This document shows, one piece after another, positions 15,222-23,347 of a stretch of DNA of 64,000 bases (position 1 is its first letter; each line of letters opens with the position of its first letter). The position numbers and the translations under genes are program-made. The notes beneath the pieces were generated by a model, which saw nothing but the letters and a program-made list of their open reading frames with translations, was not told the DNA's origin and ran no database searches. The DNA is from Flavobacterium psychrophilum (GTDB lineage Bacteria > Bacteroidota > Bacteroidia > Flavobacteriales > Flavobacteriaceae): positions 1 through 64,000 of the forward strand of contig CAMAWT010000002.1 in NCBI GenBank assembly GCA_945862065.1, written 5' to 3'.

Positions 15222-18200
15222 TTATTTTTCAGTTACCAAAACCCATTCACCAGAAGCAATGAGGCTTTCAGCTTTTTTGAATTTCATGGTTTCGGCAGTT
15301 CCGTTTGCCACATTTTTGATGGTTACAGAATCGTTTCTGTTTATTTTTGGAGAATCTCTCACAATAGTTTCTGTCACTTGTCTTGGCTGCGTTTGTCCAG
15401 CTTCGTTGTTTTGTGCAGAAAGTTCGTCGCTATTTGGATACTCGTCTTTTGAAATAGTGTAGTTTTCTTTTTTACGAACTTCTTTAGCTTCTTGAATGGT
15501 GTTTTGTTGCGGTAAATCGCCTTTGAACAAGAACGAAATTACTTCTTTATTTACGCCGTCAAGCATTTTTCTGAACAATTTAAATGCTTCCAATTTGTAA
15601 ATAAGTAACGGATCTTTTTGTTCGTGAACAGCCAATTGAACCGATTGTTTTAACTCGTCCATTTTGCGCAAATGCTTTTTCCAAGCTTCGTCAACTATGG
15701 CTAGAGTGATGTTTTTTTCGAAATCAGCAACAAGCTGTGTTCCCTTAGATTCGTAGGCTTTCTTTAAATTAGTAACCACATTGAGTGACTTTATTCCGTC
15801 AGAAAAAGGAACAATAATTCGTTCAAATTGGTTGCTTTCGTTTTCAAACACATTTTGAATGATTGGAAAAGCTTCTCGAGCGCTACGAGCCGTCTTCTCT
15901 GAATAATAATCCATAACCGCTTTGTAAATTTTACCGGTTAATTCCATTTCTGAAAGTTTGGCAAATTCGCTTTCGCTAAAAGGTGATGTGATGGCAAAAT
16001 AACGGATTAACTCAAATTCGAAGTTTTTGAAATCATTTGTAGCTTTGTTATCCCCAACGATTATCTCGCAGGTGTCATACATCATGTTGGCAATGTCCAA
16101 TTTCAATCGTTCACCATGCAAAGCGTGACGTCTTCTTTTGTACACTACTTCTCTTTGTGCATTCATCACGTCATCATATTCTAATAAACGTTTACGAGTA
16201 CCAAAATTGTTTTCCTCTACTTTTTTCTGTGCTCTTTCAATCGATTTGGTCATCATAGAATGTTGAATCACTTCACCTTCTTTAAGTCCCATTCGATCCA
16301 TTACTTTGGCCACTCTATCAGAACCAAACAAACGCATCAAATTATCTTCCAATGAAACATAAAACTGAGAACTTCCTGGATCTCCTTGACGACCCGCTCG
16401 CCCTCTAAGCTGGCGGTCAACACGTCTTGAGTCATGTCGCTCTGTTCCAACAATGGCTAGTCCACCCGCAGCTTTCACTTCTGGGGATAACTTAATATCG
16501 GTTCCACGACCCGCCATATTTGTTGCAATAGTTACAACACCTGATTTACCTGCTTCTTCCACAATTTGAGCTTCTTGCTTGTGCATTTTGGCATTCAACA
16601 CGTTGTGATTTACACCGCGCATTTTCAACATTCTACTCAATAATTCTGAAATTTCAACTGATGTTGTTCCAATCAAAACAGGTCTTCCTGCCGCTGATAA
16701 TTGCGTTACATCTTCAATTACTGCATTGAATTTTTCACGTACCGAACGGTAAATTAAGTCTTCTTTATCTTGACGAGAAATGCCTCTATTGGTAGGTATT
16801 TCAACTACGTCTAATTTATATATTTCCCAAAATTCTCCAGCTTCTGTTGTTGCAGTACCTGTCATACCGGCAAGTTTGCTGTACATTCTGAAATAATTTT
16901 GAAGTGTAATGGTTGCAAAAGTTTGGGTTGCCGCTTCAATTTTCACATTTTCTTTGGCTTCAATGGCTTGGTGCAATCCGTCAGAATAACGACGACCGTC
17001 CATGATACGACCGGTTTGCTCATCTACAATCATGATTTTATTATCCATGATTACATATTCTACATCTTTTTCGAAAAGTGAGTAAGCTTTTAAAAGCTGC
17101 GTAAGTGTATGAATACGTTCGCTTTTTACACCAAAATCTTGAAACAATTTTTCTTTTGCTTCTGCTTCACCATCTTTATCAAGGTTTTGTTTTTCGATGA
17201 TGGCAATTTCAGTACCGATATCTGGTAAGACAAAAAACATTTCGTCTGTATCTTGTGACAAAAATTTGATTCCGTTATCGGTTAATTCAACCTGATTGTT
17301 TTTTTCTTCAATTACAAAATACAAGGCTTCGTCCACCTTGGGCATTTCGCGATTGTTATCTTGCATGTATTGATTTTCTGTTTTTTGAAGTAATTGTTTG
17401 ATTCCTTCTTCACTCAAAAACTTGATCAATGCTTTATTTTTTGGCAACGAACGGTAAGCTCTTAACAATTGAAAACCACCGTCTTTGGTGTTTCCTTCTT
17501 TAATTAATTTTTTAGCTTCTGCTAAAAATCCGTTTGCCAATTGACGTTGCAAACTAACTAAATTTTCAATTTTTGGTTTTAATTCATTGAATTCATGACG
17601 ATCACCATCAGGCACTGGTCCTGAAATGATTAAAGGTGTTCTTGCATCATCAATTAAAACTGAATCGACCTCATCTACAATAGCAAAATTATGTTTTCTC
17701 TGCACCAACTCTTCTGGAGAATTGGCCATATTATCTCTTAAATAATCAAAACCAAATTCGTTGTTTGTACCGTAAGTTATGTCAGCTTCATAAGCTTTTC
17801 TGCGTTCGTCAGAGTTGGGTTGGTGATTGTCGATACAATCAACGGTCATTCCGTGAAACTCAAATAATGGCGCTTTCCAAGAGCTATCACGTTTTGCTAA
17901 GTAATCATTTACGGTAACCAAATGGACACCGTTTCCGGTAAGTGCATTCAAATAAAGAGGAAGCGTTGCAACCAATGTTTTACCCTCACCTGTTTGCATT
18001 TCTGAAATTTTACCTTGGTGCAAAACTACACCACCAATAAGTTGCACATCATAGTGAATCATGTCCCAAGTAATTTCTTTACCTGCTGCATTCCATGTGT
18101 TTGCCCAATTTACTTGATCTCCCACAAGAGTAATATATGATTTTGTTGCTGACAATTCACGGTCTTTTTCTGTAGCTGTAACTGTAATTGTAGTATTTTC

Positions 18201-18572
18201 TTTGAAACGTTTGGCAGTTTCTTTTATAACGGCAAAAGCTTCAGGAAGAATTTCCAATAATATTTTTTCAGAGATTTCGTATGCTTCTTTTTCAAGCGTA
18301 TCAATTGCATTATACAAATCTTCTCTAGCATCGATATCAGAAGTATTTTCTGCTTCAGCTTTTTTGGCTGCAATGGCTTGATCTTTATCTGCTCTTGCGG
18401 ATTTTATTTTAGATTTGAATTCGGCAGTTTTAGCTCTCAATTGATCGTGAGATAAAGCTGAAAGGGCGTTTTCAAAAGTTTTAGTCTTAGCAATAAGTGG
18501 TTGGATAGATATGATATCTTTTTGAGATTTGTCTCCAACAAATGCTTTAAGTAAGCTATTTACGATACTCAT
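15222..18572 (-). CDS. secA: Preprotein translocase ATPase SecA
   Basis: This 1116-aa protein is the motor of the Sec translocon. Walker A GEGKT is at residues 195-199, followed by VNDYLAKRD, the DEAD-like VDEVDSVLIDDARTPLI segment, the second helicase domain (GTTSVEISELLS, ATNMAGRGTDIKL, GRAGRQGDPG) and the wing and scaffold regions. It is longer than E. coli SecA (901 aa), as in other Bacteroidetes, with an N-terminal insertion around residues 45-130. The C-terminal zinc-binding Cys motif of E. coli SecA is absent. A TAnnTTTG box lies upstream. Confidence 0.97.
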   Translation of the reverse strand: MSIVNSLLKAFVGDKSQKDIISIQPLIAKTKTFENALSALSHDQLRAKTAEFKSKIKSARADKDQAIAAKKAEAENTSDIDAREDLYNAIDTLEKEAYEISEKILLEILPEAFAVIKETAKRFKENTTITVTATEKDRELSATKSYITLVGDQVNWANTWNAAGKEITWDMIHYDVQLIGGVVLHQGKISEMQTGEGKTLVATLPLYLNALTGNGVHLVTVNDYLAKRDSSWKAPLFEFHGMTVDCIDNHQPNSDERRKAYEADITYGTNNEFGFDYLRDNMANSPEELVQRKHNFAIVDEVDSVLIDDARTPLIISGPVPDGDRHEFNELKPKIENLVSLQRQLANGFLAEAKKLIKEGNTKDGGFQLLRAYRSLPKNKALIKFLSEEGIKQLLQKTENQYMQDNNREMPKVDEALYFVIEEKNNQVELTDNGIKFLSQDTDEMFFVLPDIGTEIAIIEKQNLDKDGEAEAKEKLFQDFGVKSERIHTLTQLLKAYSLFEKDVEYVIMDNKIMIVDEQTGRIMDGRRYSDGLHQAIEAKENVKIEAATQTFATITLQNYFRMYSKLAGMTGTATTEAGEFWEIYKLDVVEIPTNRGISRQDKEDLIYRSVREKFNAVIEDVTQLSAAGRPVLIGTTSVEISELLSRMLKMRGVNHNVLNAKMHKQEAQIVEEAGKSGVVTIATNMAGRGTDIKLSPEVKAAGGLAIVGTERHDSRRVDRQLRGRAGRQGDPGSSQFYVSLEDNLMRLFGSDRVAKVMDRMGLKEGEVIQHSMMTKSIERAQKKVEENNFGTRKRLLEYDDVMNAQREVVYKRRRHALHGERLKLDIANMMYDTCEIIVGDNKATNDFKNFEFELIRYFAITSPFSESEFAKLSEMELTGKIYKAVMDYYSEKTARSAREAFPIIQNVFENESNQFERIIVPFSDGIKSLNVVTNLKKAYESKGTQLVADFEKNITLAIVDEAWKKHLRKMDELKQSVQLAVHEQKDPLLIYKLEAFKLFRKMLDGVNKEVISFLFKGDLPQQNTIQEAKEVRKKENYTISKDEYPNSDELSAQNNEAGQTQPRQVTETIVRDSPKINRNDSVTIKNVANGTAETMKFKKAESLIASGEWVLVTEK

Positions 18573-18606
18573 ATAATTATGAATTTATTTGATTTGTAAT
18601 GATAAG

Positions 18607-18614
18607 CAAAAATA
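18607..18614 (-). promoter_or_regulatory. -7 promoter box of secA (minus strand TATTTTTG)
   Basis: TAnnTTTG on the minus strand 34 nt upstream of the secA start. Confidence 0.55.
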
Positions 18615-18620
18615 AACAAA

Positions 18621-18646
18621 AAAAAAGCCTCTCTGGAGACTTTTTT
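18621..18646 (-). terminator. Terminator after the DUF2795 gene
   Basis: AAAAAAG-C-CTC pairs with GAG-A-CTTTTTT around TCTG. It lies between the DUF2795 gene and the secA promoter and has U-tract potential on both strands. Confidence 0.75.
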
Positions 18647-18665
18647 CAGTTGTAATTTTTATTTT

Positions 18666-18887
18666 TTAATATTCATCCTCATTCCAAAGATAATCTTCGT
18701 CTGTTGGATAATCTGGCCATATTTCTTCCATTGACTCATATATTTCACCTTCGTCTTCAATAGACTGTAGGTTTTCAACTACTTCTAGCGGAGCACCAGC
18801 TCTAATAGCGTAGTCAATTAATTCGTCTTTGGTAGCAGGCCACGGTGCATCGCTTAAATAGGATGCTAATTCTAATGTCCAATACAT
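18666..18887 (-). CDS. DUF2795 domain protein
   Basis: A 73-aa acidic protein: WTLELASYLSDAPWPATKDELIDYAIRAGAP matches the DUF2795 pattern (L-L-x-A-x-WP-x-[TS]-KxELIxYA). The rest is very acidic (IEDEGEIYESMEEIWPDYPTDEDYLW). The family's function is unknown. Its own -7 box and terminator make it monocistronic. Confidence 0.85.
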   Translation of the reverse strand: MYWTLELASYLSDAPWPATKDELIDYAIRAGAPLEVVENLQSIEDEGEIYESMEEIWPDYPTDEDYLWNEDEY

Positions 18888-18910
18888 CTTCTGTCAGGTT
18901 TTAGTTTGTG

Positions 18911-18918
18911 CAAAAATA
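18911..18918 (-). promoter_or_regulatory. -7 promoter box of the DUF2795 gene (minus strand TATTTTTG)
   Basis: TAnnTTTG on the minus strand 23 nt upstream of the start at 18887. Confidence 0.55.
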
Positions 18919-19038
18919 AATTTATTACTGAAAAATTCAAGTAAAAAATGTATTATTTTTAGTTAAAATTTAAGAACGTTTCTTTTTTATGCCTTTTTTA
19001 ACGCTTTTTGGTATCCATTTCAAATGAAAAGAATGTAA

Positions 19039-19608
19039 TTATTTTCTTGGAATCCATTTTTCTTCTAAAGCGTTTAAATCATTAGACAACTTTCGTGCCA
19101 ATACGAAAAGATAGTCAGAAAGTCGGTTTAAATAAATGATTGCTATTTCTGGAACGGGTTCGTTATGACTTAAATGTACTGCTAACCGTTCGGCTCTTCG
19201 GCAAACGCATCTAGCAATATGACAATATGACACCGTTGTATGTCCGCCTGGGAGTACAAAATGTGTCATTGGTGGCAACTGGGCATCCATACTATCCATT
19301 TCGTTTTCTAGCAATTCGATATCGGCATCGATAATTCCGAGTTTTTGAAGGCGAAGTTCTCCGTTTTTCTTAACTTCTTTTTCAGGTGGTGTGGCTAAAA
19401 TAGCTCCAATAGTGAAAAGTCGGTCTTGAATTTCGATTAATATGGTTTTATAATGAGCGTCTATTTCTTGATCACGGATGAGTCCAATGTGGGAATTGAG
19501 TTCATCAACGGTTCCGTAGCTATCAATTCGGGCGTGGTCTTTTGGGACTCTTGTTCCACCGAAGAGAGCTGTAGTGCCTGCATCACCTGTTTTGGTATAT
19601 ATTTTCAT
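19039..19608 (-). CDS. Cob(I)alamin adenosyltransferase, PduO type
   Basis: This 189-aa enzyme transfers the adenosyl group of ATP to cob(I)alamin to make adenosylcobalamin. The ATP-binding N-terminus MKIYTKTGDAGTTALFGG is followed by RIDSYGTVDELNSHIGL, and the C-terminal helix carries HIARCVCRRAERLAV and YLNRLSDYLFVLAR, all hallmarks of the PduO family. The start at 19608 is preferred to a TTG at 19617 because the family begins at MKIYTKTG. A -7 box TACCTTTG lies upstream, with a TTG 19 nt further up. Confidence 0.93.
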   Translation of the reverse strand: MKIYTKTGDAGTTALFGGTRVPKDHARIDSYGTVDELNSHIGLIRDQEIDAHYKTILIEIQDRLFTIGAILATPPEKEVKKNGELRLQKLGIIDADIELLENEMDSMDAQLPPMTHFVLPGGHTTVSYCHIARCVCRRAERLAVHLSHNEPVPEIAIIYLNRLSDYLFVLARKLSNDLNALEEKWIPRK

Positions 19609-19625
19609 TTTGTACAATTAAAAAT

Positions 19626-19655
19626 CAAAGGTAGTAAAATTGAACTGATTTACAA
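19626..19655 (-). promoter_or_regulatory. Bacteroidetes promoter of the adenosyltransferase gene
   Basis: On the minus strand, TTG (19653-19655) is separated by 19 nt from TACCTTTG (19626-19633). This fits the -33/-7 arrangement of Bacteroidetes housekeeping promoters. Confidence 0.65.
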
Positions 19656-19671
19656 GGAAATGAAAAAAATG

Positions 19672-19760
19672 TCAATTAGATAATTAGAAAATGAGATAAT
19701 TAGGGAATTCGTGACAAAAAATTGATTTTTGATATTGCCATTGCAATTGATTTTCACCAC
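19672..19760. repeat. AT-rich left spacer of island B
   Basis: It holds AATTAGATAATTAGAAAATG, a GATATTGCCATTG stretch and no gene. It resembles the spacer of island A (12783). No boundary repeat is seen on this side of island B. Confidence 0.6.
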
Positions 19761-19791
19761 AATTCGTAACTACTTTATCCACAAACTTGTC

Positions 19792-19810
19792 ATTCCGTAG
19801 GAATCTCATA
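19792..19810. repeat. ATTCCGTAGGAAT palindrome module (island B)
   Basis: Same palindrome as in island A, preceded by TTATCCACAAACTTGTC, which island C also carries in nearly the same form. Confidence 0.85.
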
Positions 19811-19859
19811 AAATGATTTTACAGATTAAAAAAAAACAAAATTATACGCGCCGTAATTC

Positions 19860-19965
19860 ATTATTTTGATTATTTTTGGAAAATATATTTAAAGTTACTT
19901 GCCAAATAAATTATGTAAAATCGCAAGGACTTTCGTTTATTAAATAGTTAGCAGTAATTTTACCG
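19860..19965 (+). promoter_or_regulatory. Conserved cassette-like leader (island B)
   Basis: It contains the -7 box TATTTTTG (19871-19878), TTGCCAAATA, ATCGCAAGGACTTTCG and TTAGCAGTAATTTT. The last three match the island A leader at the same relative positions. Confidence 0.7.
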
Positions 19966-19994
19966 AAAATAACGGAAAAAGACACTTTTAAAAT

Positions 19995-20915
19995 ATGAAA
20001 ATAAAAATAATTCTGATTATCTTCATAGCAACATTTTTTTCTAGTTGTAATGGACAAACAAATGGAAAATACTTGAATATTAAATCCACAAGGCTTTCAA
20101 TTATTCCACCAAACGGTTTTTATGAATCTAAGTCAATCATCGGTTTGGAAAAGAATGAAAAAACTGCAATTCAAGTTATGGATTTAGTTGGTGGAAATTT
20201 CGAATCAAATACAGCAACTTTTACAATAGCTGAATTCAAAAAGAAAGGAATTTCAGTTTTAGAATTTAAAGATTTAAAAATAGATGGTTTCAATGCGAAA
20301 TATGCAAACATAAAAGGTGCAGACGAAAATGAACGTGCTTTATTAGTTTTTGGTGATTCAACCTTTTCAGCAATGGTAATTGCTTTTTTTCCTTCAAGTT
20401 CAAGAAATGAATTACTTCCAGAAATTGAAAACTCATTTTTAAAAATTAAATATGATAAGTCTTTAATAATTGATCCATTTGCAAACAGCAATTTTAAAGT
20501 AGAAGAAAATGATTCAAAATTCAAATTTGCAAAAGTTTCAGCAAATATGTTTATATTTTCTGAAAATGGCATTGTAAAAAAATCATACGATAACGAACCA
20601 ATGGTTATGATTTCAACTTATCCATTTGACAAAACAATGTCAAAAGAAAAACTAATTGACCAAATGCAAGATGGTTTAATTCAACAAGGATTTATTAAAA
20701 AAGAAATTAAAAATATTTCTAAAAAAAGTATTAATGGCTATGACACTATGGAAGTTGAATTTTATTGTGAGCATAAATCAAAATATAAATTAACATTTAT
20801 GACAGCTTTAATTGAAAAAGATAAAGCATTAGTTTTCTATGGAATTACGGAATCTAATTATGCTGAAAACATTGTTGAATTTAAGAAGTTTACATCTAAA
20901 ATAAAAATCAAATAA
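19995..20915 (+). CDS. Lipoprotein of unknown function (island B cargo)
   Basis: A 306-aa protein with a lipoprotein signal (MKIKIILIIFIATFFSSC, lipobox FSSC). The mature part contains two similar-looking halves, with IIPPNGFYESKSIIGLEKNE, FKKKGISVLEFKDL and KLIDQMQDGLIQQGFIKKEI segments that suggest alternating beta-strands and helices. No known family is assigned. It is followed 5 bp later by the attC-like hairpin and has no homology visible here to the cargo of islands A or C. Confidence 0.7.
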   Translation: MKIKIILIIFIATFFSSCNGQTNGKYLNIKSTRLSIIPPNGFYESKSIIGLEKNEKTAIQVMDLVGGNFESNTATFTIAEFKKKGISVLEFKDLKIDGFNAKYANIKGADENERALLVFGDSTFSAMVIAFFPSSSRNELLPEIENSFLKIKYDKSLIIDPFANSNFKVEENDSKFKFAKVSANMFIFSENGIVKKSYDNEPMVMISTYPFDKTMSKEKLIDQMQDGLIQQGFIKKEIKNISKKSINGYDTMEVEFYCEHKSKYKLTFMTALIEKDKALVFYGITESNYAENIVEFKKFTSKIKIK

Positions 20916-20920
20916 AAATA

Positions 20921-20979
20921 CTGCCAACAGCTAGAGTTTCGTTGCGACTGAAAGCCGAGCAATGAAACTCCAGTTGAAC
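20921..20979. other. attC-like hairpin after island B cargo
   Basis: CTGCCAACAGC, then a hairpin at 20936-20968 (GTTTCGTTGC.. with GAAA-side loop to GCAATGAAAC) and GTTGAAC at 20973-20979. CAAC...GTTG extends the pairing outside the hairpin with unpaired bases. It is nearly identical to the copy at 14431-14486. Confidence 0.55.
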
Positions 20980-21039
20980 GGAACCGATTACATTCACGAC
21001 TCTTATGGGGTTTATCGAAAAGTTTTATGTTAGAATTTT

Positions 21040-21065
21040 AAGAGGATTAAGTTCCTCTTTTTTTG
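21040..21065 (+). terminator. Terminator of island B
   Basis: AAGAGGA/TCCTCTT hairpin followed by a run of seven T, at the same distance after the attC-like site as in islands A and C. Confidence 0.75.
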
Positions 21066-21079
21066 TGCCTATTAATTAC

Positions 21080-21108
21080 ACCTATAAGGTTTTGGAAACC
21101 TTGCAGGT
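21080..21108. repeat. ACCT-AAGGTTT palindrome (island B)
   Basis: ACCTATAAGGTTTTGGAAAC, continuing CTTGCAGGT, forms a near-perfect palindrome shared with islands A and C. Confidence 0.8.
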
Positions 21109-21272
21109 GGGAAAACGTAATTCTCAATTTAATTTCAATTTCAATTTGTTTTACCACAAATTAGCACAAATTTATAAACTTTATAAACTCAAAAACTTTA
21201 TAAACTTTGAAACTTTGAAACTCATAAACTTTGCAACTCTGAAACTTTGCAACTCATAAACTTTGCAACTCA
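21109..21272. repeat. AT-rich spacer of island B
   Basis: Simple repeats of the AACTTTGCAACTCATAAACT kind. No gene is seen; the open frame starting at 21005 is repeat DNA also present at 14469. Confidence 0.75.
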
Positions 21273-21408
21273 CAAAACATCTTCTGAAAAACTACTTGTC
21301 AAGCTTAGCCCCGATAGAGCCGATATCCTCCCGATGTCCCGTAGGGCGAGGGAGATAAAGGCGAAAGCGGGACAGGATTTGTTATGAAAACAATATGTCT
21401 GCTCCTTA
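21273..21408 (-). repeat. Boundary repeat R3 (island B, right end)
   Basis: Same orientation as R2: ACATCTTCTGAAAAACTACT, TAGCCCCGATAGAGCCGATA, a GTCCCGTAGGGCGAG hairpin arm, AGATAAAGGCGAAAGCGGGA and GCTCC. It ends 9 bp before the stop codon of the ABC ATPase gene. Confidence 0.8.
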
Positions 21409-21416
21409 AAAAAAAA

Positions 21417-22118
21417 TTATTTTGCAATATTTGTGTTGATGGTATCGCTTTCGATGCTTCCGTCTCGAAGTCGGATTACGCGGTGCGCATATGCAGCGAT
21501 ATCTTCTTCGTGGGTAACCAGAATTACGGTGTTTCCGTTGGCGTGGATGTCGCCAAAAAGCCCCATGATTTCAACGGATGTTTTGCTGTCGAGGTTACCT
21601 GTTGGCTCATCGGCAAGGATGATGGAGGGTTTGTTGACCAACGCCCTAGCCACGGCAACACGCTGGCGCTGACCACCCGAGAGTTGATTGGGTTGGTGGT
21701 CCATTCTATCGGCAAGGTTGACTTGGGTAAGTACTTCGGTGGCACGAATATTTCGTTCGGATTTTGAGTAACCCGCATACACCATTGGAAGCGCCACATT
21801 GTCTAGTGCAGTGGTTCTTGGCAAAAGATTGAAGGTTTGAAAGACGAATCCGATTTCTTTGTTTCTGATTTCGGCAAGTTCATCATCGTTCATTTTTGAA
21901 ACGTCTTTTCCGTTGAGAATATACGTCCCTGAAGTGGGTGTATCTAGACAGCCTAAAAGGTTCATGAGAGTTGATTTTCCTGATCCTGAAGGTCCCATCA
22001 GCGCTACATATTCGCCTTTATTGATTTGTAAATCGATTCCTTTGAGTACGTGAATGGTTTCTGTGCCTAAAGCAAAATCGCGAATGATATTGGTTATGTT
22101 GATTAATGGTTGTGCCAT
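21417..22118 (-). CDS. ABC transporter ATP-binding protein (LolD/MacB/FtsE class)
   Basis: This 233-aa ATPase has Walker [10 protein letters not shown] (residues 42-50), a Q-loop region ([20 protein letters not shown]), the signature [15 protein letters not shown] and Walker [14 protein letters not shown]. The class drives lipoprotein release or efflux with a separate MacB/LolC-type permease; no permease gene adjoins it here. DNA of this gene is visibly more G+C-rich than its neighbours. Its 3' end touches boundary repeat R3. Confidence 0.92.
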   Translation of the reverse strand: MAQPLINITNIIRDFALGTETIHVLKGIDLQINKGEYVALMGPSGSGKSTLMNLLGCLDTPTSGTYILNGKDVSKMNDDELAEIRNKEIGFVFQTFNLLPRTTALDNVALPMVYAGYSKSERNIRATEVLTQVNLADRMDHQPNQLSGGQRQRVAVARALVNKPSIILADEPTGNLDSKTSVEIMGLFGDIHANGNTVILVTHEEDIAAYAHRVIRLRDGSIESDTINTNIAK

Positions 22119-22154
22119 GATGTTGAAATTAATGTTTGTAACGGATTAAATGTA

Positions 22155-22162
22155 CAAATTTA
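22155..22162 (-). promoter_or_regulatory. -7 promoter box of the ABC ATPase gene (minus strand TAAATTTG)
   Basis: TAnnTTTG on the minus strand 36 nt upstream of the start at 22118. Confidence 0.5.
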
Positions 22163-22202
22163 TGAGATATAAGTAGTTTGAAATTGGAATTTGTTACAAA
22201 AA

Positions 22203-22691
22203 TTAGATTCTAATTGTGAAATGTTGTTTCTTTTGTTCTTTTCGAATGAAGGTAATTCCGAGTTGATAGGTATCGATTGTTGCTGTAAACATTGGATTTT
22301 GAATGATTGATTTCCAAAAGTTTTGGTTTGAAGCGTTTTTGTGGATGTTGTCGAAAATAAAGCAGGTGTCGTTGGTTGCATTTGAAAGGATGGTTTCAAT
22401 TTCAATTTTATTTTGAATACAAAAATCGACATCTATGTATTTTACTTTATTGGAAATGATGTTTGAATTATTTTGAAAAGTAAGTATTTGCGGATTGGGT
22501 TCGTTGAAATAATGCAACAATCGATGGATGGTTTTTTGTTTTTTGGATTGAAACGGGAAGTTGTTTGTAATTTGATGATTGACTGAACTGTACAAGCATT
22601 TTGTGATTAAATCAAACACAAATGGCGAGTGGACTCCGTGTTGGTTTGTGGAGTTGAAAAGAAAGGTTAGGTAGGATTTTAGTTGTATCAC
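22203..22691 (-). CDS. Shortened methyltransferase-like protein, probably internally deleted
   Basis: This 162-aa protein starts with GTG. Its N-terminus (LKSYLTFLFNSTNQHGVHSPFV) and its C-terminus (IDTYQLGITFIRKEQKKQHFTIRI) look like the ends of a flavobacterial class I SAM-dependent methyltransferase of roughly 240 aa. The central glycine-rich SAM-binding motif expected between them (ELGTSLG-like) is missing. It is therefore probably inactive as a methyltransferase or a decaying gene, although the frame is open. The upstream side is bounded directly by the repeat array of 4HB copy 2. Confidence 0.6.
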   Translation of the reverse strand: MIQLKSYLTFLFNSTNQHGVHSPFVFDLITKCLYSSVNHQITNNFPFQSKKQKTIHRLLHYFNEPNPQILTFQNNSNIISNKVKYIDVDFCIQNKIEIETILSNATNDTCFIFDNIHKNASNQNFWKSIIQNPMFTATIDTYQLGITFIRKEQKKQHFTIRI

Positions 22692-22694
22692 AAA

Positions 22695-22871
22695 GTTTCA
22701 GTTTTCAGTCGCAGTTTTCAGTCGCAGGGTTCAGTCGCAGTCGCAGTCACAGTTTTCAGTCGCATGGTTCAGTCGCGGTTTTCAGTTTTCAGTTTTCAGT
22801 TTTCAGTCGCAGTAGCCGGTTACAGTTGAAGCTTCGAGGTTTAGTTTCGGGTTCTGTCGCAGAATTTAGCC
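22695..22871. repeat. 3'-side repeat array flanking 4HB gene copy 2
   Basis: About ten units of TTTTCAGTCGCAG and variants, decaying towards the gene (TTCTGTCGCAG, CAAGGTTCAG). It is the inverted counterpart of CTGAGACTGAAAA units at 23292-23343. The last codons of the four-helix-bundle gene overlap a degenerate unit. Confidence 0.85.
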
Positions 22872-23243
22872 TCAAGGTTCAGTACATCCAAATTTGTTGG
22901 GGTTGTTTATCATATAATTAATTAGCTTGCCAATTTCTTTGTTTTGCTCATTTAATTCTGAAAATTTTTCTAAAGTGATGTATTCACATTTTAATGAAAA
23001 TTGTAACCAAACATTTGTTTCAGAATTTTCACCATCGCTATCGGTTAGCTTGCTGATATAATGTTTTACATATCGTCTTTTTCTATAAGCTTCAGCAATA
23101 TTAGCTGAAACACTTCTAGAGCTTCTTCTGATTTGATCTGTTAATGAATACTTTTCTTCTTTAGGAAATGATTTAGAAATAGTAAATATTTCCATTGCCA
23201 ATATAAATGATTTTTTGTAAGCCAATAATTCTGTAAAATCCAT
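22872..23243 (-). CDS. Four-helix bundle protein, S23/IVP family, copy 2
   Basis: A 123-aa protein of the same family as the gene at 2952: FTELLAYKKSFILAMEIFTISKSFPKEEKYSLTDQIRRSSRSVSANIAEAYRKRRYVKHYISKL shows the conserved FPKEE-x-Y-x-L-x-x-QIRRS-x-x-S-x-x-x-NIAE core, then DGENSETNVWL before helix 3. It differs clearly from copy 1, so it is not a recent duplicate. It is bracketed by inverted arrays of a 13-bp repeat unrelated in sequence to the arrays around copy 1. Function unknown. Confidence 0.85.
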   Translation of the reverse strand: MDFTELLAYKKSFILAMEIFTISKSFPKEEKYSLTDQIRRSSRSVSANIAEAYRKRRYVKHYISKLTDSDGENSETNVWLQFSLKCEYITLEKFSELNEQNKEIGKLINYMINNPNKFGCTEP

Positions 23244-23291
23244 ATTTAAATCTAAAAAAATACAATTATAATTTAAAACAGAAAACCTAAA

Positions 23292-23343
23292 CTGTGACTG
23301 AAAACTGTGACTGAAAACTGAGACTGAAAACTGAGACTGAAAA
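23292..23343. repeat. 5'-side repeat array flanking 4HB gene copy 2
   Basis: Four consecutive 13-bp units: two CTGTGACTGAAAA and two CTGAGACTGAAAA. It ends 4 bp before the ABC-F stop codon and is complementary to the array at 22695-22871. Confidence 0.95.
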
Positions 23344-23347
23344 CTGA

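Noticed and set aside
16899-17081. Plus-strand frames inside secA and other large minus-strand genes
   Set aside because: They are shadows of well-conserved genes on the other strand.
21005-21259. Open reading frame of 84 codons in island B
   Set aside because: Repeat-derived counterpart of the frame at 14469.
22695-22871. Repeat array considered as a CRISPR array
   Set aside because: Units are 13 bp, directly adjacent, degenerate and without unique spacers; no cas genes are present.
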